Positions 3,968 through 5,419 of a stretch of 5,419 nucleotides of DNA are shown piece by piece (the stretch's first letter is position 1; every line of letters begins with the position of its first letter). Location of the stretch: NCBI GenBank assembly GCA_002336975.1, contig DDFA01000140.1, positions 9,356-14,774 of the forward strand, read 5' to 3'. The notes beneath the pieces are model-generated. The model had not been told where the DNA came from. It ran no database searches and saw nothing but the letters and a program-made list of their open reading frames with translations. The DNA comes from Phyllobacteriaceae bacterium UBA1940 (lineage in GTDB: Bacteria; Pseudomonadota; Alphaproteobacteria; Rhizobiales; Rhizobiaceae). Position numbers and translations under genes: made by a program.

Positions 3968-5134
3968 TCAGGCGGCGGCGGCCGCCGCAAGGCCGCGGGC
4001 GATGTCGGCCTGGATGTCCTCGACGTCTTCCAGCCCGATCTGCAGCCGCATCACCGGGCCCTCATAGTCGCCCTTGGCCACGGTCCGGTCGGCCAGCGAC
4101 ACATGCACGGCGAGGCTTTCGTAACCGCCCCAGGAATAGCCGAGGCCGAACAGTTCGAGCGCGTCGAGGAAGGCATGCGCCTGTTTTGCGCCGCCGCCCT
4201 TGAGCACGATGGAAAAAATGCCGCTGGAGCCGCCGAAATCGCGCTTCCACAGATCGTGGCCGGCAAAGCCCGGCAGGGCCGGGTGCAGCACCCGGGCGAC
4301 GCCGGGCTGGCCCTCGAGCCATTGCGCCAGCGCCAGCGCGCTTTTTTCGTGCCGTTCGAGCCTGACCCCCATGGTGCGCAGGCCGCGCAGCACCTGGTAG
4401 ACGTCGTCGGGCGCGGGACAGCAACCCATGGTGATGAAGGTCTCGTGCAGTCTCGGCCATGCGCCTGCATTGGCGGACACCGTGCCCAGCAGCACATCGG
4501 AATGGCCGGCCGGATATTTGGTCGCGGCGTGGATCGACACGTCGACGCCGAAGTCGAGCGGCTTGAAGAACAGCGGCGTCGCCCAGGTGTTGTCCATCAT
4601 CACGATCGCCCCGCCGGCATGCGCGGCCTTGGCGATCGCCGGAATGTCCTGCATCTCGAATGTGTTGGAGCCGGGCGATTCGGTGAACACGACGCTGGTG
4701 TTGGGCCGCATCAGGGCGGCGATGCCGGCGCCGACCGCCGGGTCGTAATATTCGACCTCGACGCCGAGCCGCCGCAGCATGGTGTTGGAAAAGTTGCGCG
4801 TCGGGGCGTAGACCGAATCGACGATCAGCACATGGTCGCCGGACTTGACGAAGGCGAGCAGCGGGATGGTGACCGCGGCGAGGCCGGAGGGAACGATGAT
4901 GGTGCCGGCCGACCCTTCCAGCTCGTCAATCGCCGCAGCGAGTGCATCCGTGGTCGGCGTGCCGCGGGTGCCGTAGGTGTATTTCTGTGACCTGTTGGCC
5001 ATGGTGGCGGCGTCGGGAAACAGCACGGTGGAGGCGTGCACGACCGGCGGGTTGACGAAGCCGTGATAGTCGCGCGGATTGTAGCCCGCATGCGCCAGTC
5101 TCGTGTTCTTCCCGCTTTTCCTATTGTCCGCCAT
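3968..5134 (-). CDS. metC: Cystathionine beta-lyase (MetC), PLP-dependent
   Basis: The 388-residue product belongs to the Cys/Met-metabolism PLP enzymes (fold type I) and most resembles cystathionine beta-lyase, which splits cystathionine into homocysteine, pyruvate and ammonia in methionine synthesis in the cytoplasm. Visible residues: YGTRG at 54-58 (Tyr and Arg that reach the neighbouring subunit's PLP phosphate), Y109 in DSVYAPTRN (stacks on the PLP ring), D181 in MMDNTWATPL (binds the ring nitrogen), and K206 in AATKYPAGHSD (Schiff-base lysine). Also visible are YSWGGYES (333-340), typical of MetC, and R363 in MRLQIGLEDVED (substrate carboxylate). Length is close to the E. coli enzyme. 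The start at 5134 is preceded by GGAGG with 7-base spacing; the frame stays open upstream but has no comparable site. The C-terminus ends in an alanine run. Related lyases or gamma-synthases are less likely given the SWGGYES motif. Confidence 0.94.
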   Translation of the reverse strand: MADNRKSGKNTRLAHAGYNPRDYHGFVNPPVVHASTVLFPDAATMANRSQKYTYGTRGTPTTDALAAAIDELEGSAGTIIVPSGLAAVTIPLLAFVKSGDHVLIVDSVYAPTRNFSNTMLRRLGVEVEYYDPAVGAGIAALMRPNTSVVFTESPGSNTFEMQDIPAIAKAAHAGGAIVMMDNTWATPLFFKPLDFGVDVSIHAATKYPAGHSDVLLGTVSANAGAWPRLHETFITMGCCPAPDDVYQVLRGLRTMGVRLERHEKSALALAQWLEGQPGVARVLHPALPGFAGHDLWKRDFGGSSGIFSIVLKGGGAKQAHAFLDALELFGLGYSWGGYESLAVHVSLADRTVAKGDYEGPVMRLQIGLEDVEDIQADIARGLAAAAAA

Positions 5135-5141
5135 GGCTTTG

Positions 5142-5146
5142 CCTCC
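5142..5146 (-). promoter_or_regulatory. Shine-Dalgarno site of metC
   Basis: On the minus strand GGAGG is followed 7 bases later by the ATG at 5134. It decides between this start and the upstream in-frame ATG at 5164. Confidence 0.8.
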
Positions 5147-5164
5147 GTCCAGGATTTCGGGCAT

Positions 5165-5193
5165 TGCATAGTGCCTGGCGCAAGCTGGCGCAA
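5165..5193 (-). promoter_or_regulatory. Candidate metC promoter
   Basis: On the minus strand TTGCGC (5188-5193) and TATGCA (5165-5170) are separated by 17 bases, each a modest match to consensus. Transcription would begin near 5158 and give a leader of about 24 bases carrying GGAGG. Confidence 0.4.
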
Positions 5194-5202
5194 TTGCGCC
5201 AG
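5175..5202. promoter_or_regulatory. Operator-like cluster with perfect 18-bp palindrome upstream of metC
   Basis: CTGGCGCAATTGCGCCAG (5185-5202) is a perfect palindrome. Its half site CTGGCGCAA occurs again in direct orientation at 5175-5183, exactly 10 bases from the next copy, so three copies of a 9-mer lie in 28 bases. The cluster covers the proposed metC -35 and spacer. This is the layout of a dimeric regulator with a cooperative accessory half site. The regulator is not known to me. Confidence 0.65.
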
Positions 5203-5240
5203 TGGCGGGGAACCGATGTGCAGGACAGTTTGACGAGAGA

Positions 5241-5276
5241 GCCCGGACCGCGGGCGAAGCCCGGCTCAAACCGGGC
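5241..5276. repeat. Overlapping GC hairpins with alternative pairings
   Basis: Four segments can pair: GCCCG (5241-5245), CGGGC (5251-5255), GCCCGG (5259-5264) and CCGGGC (5271-5276). First with second, second with third, third with fourth, or first with fourth can each form a stem, so the structures exclude each other as in attenuators. No T-run follows in either direction. The element lies between metC and the reading frame at the right edge, and may instead be a dispersed intergenic repeat. Confidence 0.5.
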
Positions 5277-5362
5277 CGGCGGCCATTTCTCGGCCTTTGG
5301 CGGACTTTGGCGGAGGTTTCGCCGGCGCCGCGGCCTTGGCCCTCCGGCCTGGGATCGGCGGA

Positions 5363-5419
5363 TGACGGCGCTGGCCGTGGTCGCGGTCCTGCTCGGCGCG
5401 GCGGCGGCGCTCGTCGATA
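5363..5419 (+). CDS. Start of an unidentified protein with a hydrophobic N-terminus (partial)
   Basis: The frame begins MTALAVVAVLLGAAAALVD and runs off the right edge. The 19 visible residues look like a membrane anchor or an uncleaved signal sequence, and third positions are strongly GC-rich. The same frame is open upstream (Pro- and Gly-rich, including PPAWDRR just before the Met), so the true start may be further left, for example at the TTG at 5336. No clear ribosome binding site precedes the ATG; GGAGG at 5312-5316 is too distant. It is divergent from metC. Nothing allows a functional call. Confidence 0.38.

Noticed and set aside
4103..4990. A 295-codon plus-strand frame opposite metC.
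   Set aside because: Lies entirely opposite metC, whose catalytic motifs are intact; composition is that of a shadow frame.
5135..5280. A SAM-II or SAH riboswitch in front of metC.
   Set aside because: No recognisable conserved core or pseudoknot was seen, and the proposed start leaves a leader of only about 24 bases. The palindrome is better read as a protein operator.

Overview
The window comes from a GC-rich alphaproteobacterial chromosome, most likely order Hyphomicrobiales (Rhizobiales) and close in style to Mesorhizobium and relatives. The clues are an HdaA-type DnaA regulator after an AI-2E-family transporter, an NDUFS4-type accessory subunit of respiratory complex I, an alphaproteobacterial type cystathionine beta-lyase, and GC-rich third codon positions. 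The species call is an inference from gene content.

Layout. Bases 1-447 (+) are the C-terminal part of an AI-2E/PerM-family membrane protein, followed 7 bases later by hdaA (455-1141, +). Convergent with it, only 3 bases away, is an unrecognised 164-residue protein (1145-1639, -). Bases 1640-3149 look like an accessory stretch that is less GC-rich than its surroundings. It starts with a tiny ORF carrying a Cys-x3-Cys motif, whose reading frame seems to continue in another frame. It then holds a two-gene module, an unrecognised 183-residue helical protein (2002-2553) coupled by a TGATG overlap to a RelE/ParE-superfamily toxin (2553-2831). About 320 bases with no supportable gene follow, ending at the 3' end of a tRNA gene. 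From 3150 the window returns to core genes, all on the minus strand: tRNA-Arg(TCT), the NDUFS4-family gene, tRNA-Pro(TGG) and metC. A further reading frame begins at the right edge on the plus strand.

The core genes are not one pathway: they serve replication control (HdaA), respiration (NDUFS4), translation (two tRNAs) and methionine biosynthesis (MetC). The most interesting unit is the toxin module. Its probable antitoxin is about twice the usual size and shows no familiar DNA-binding fold by eye, yet a short inverted repeat sits on the likely -10 element just upstream, as in an autoregulated toxin-antitoxin operon. The module lies on the 3' side of tRNA-Arg, the side on which tRNA-targeting elements usually insert, but no integrase and no convincing att duplication is visible.

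Three regulatory signals also deserve attention. A three-copy 9-mer operator, including a perfect 18-bp palindrome, lies over the probable metC promoter. A GTTC-N7-GTTC match to the alphaproteobacterial LexA (SOS) box lies between tRNA-Pro and the NDUFS4 gene, next to a perfect 9-bp-arm hairpin. A set of mutually exclusive GC hairpins lies upstream of metC. All promoter and operator calls are by eye and unverified.
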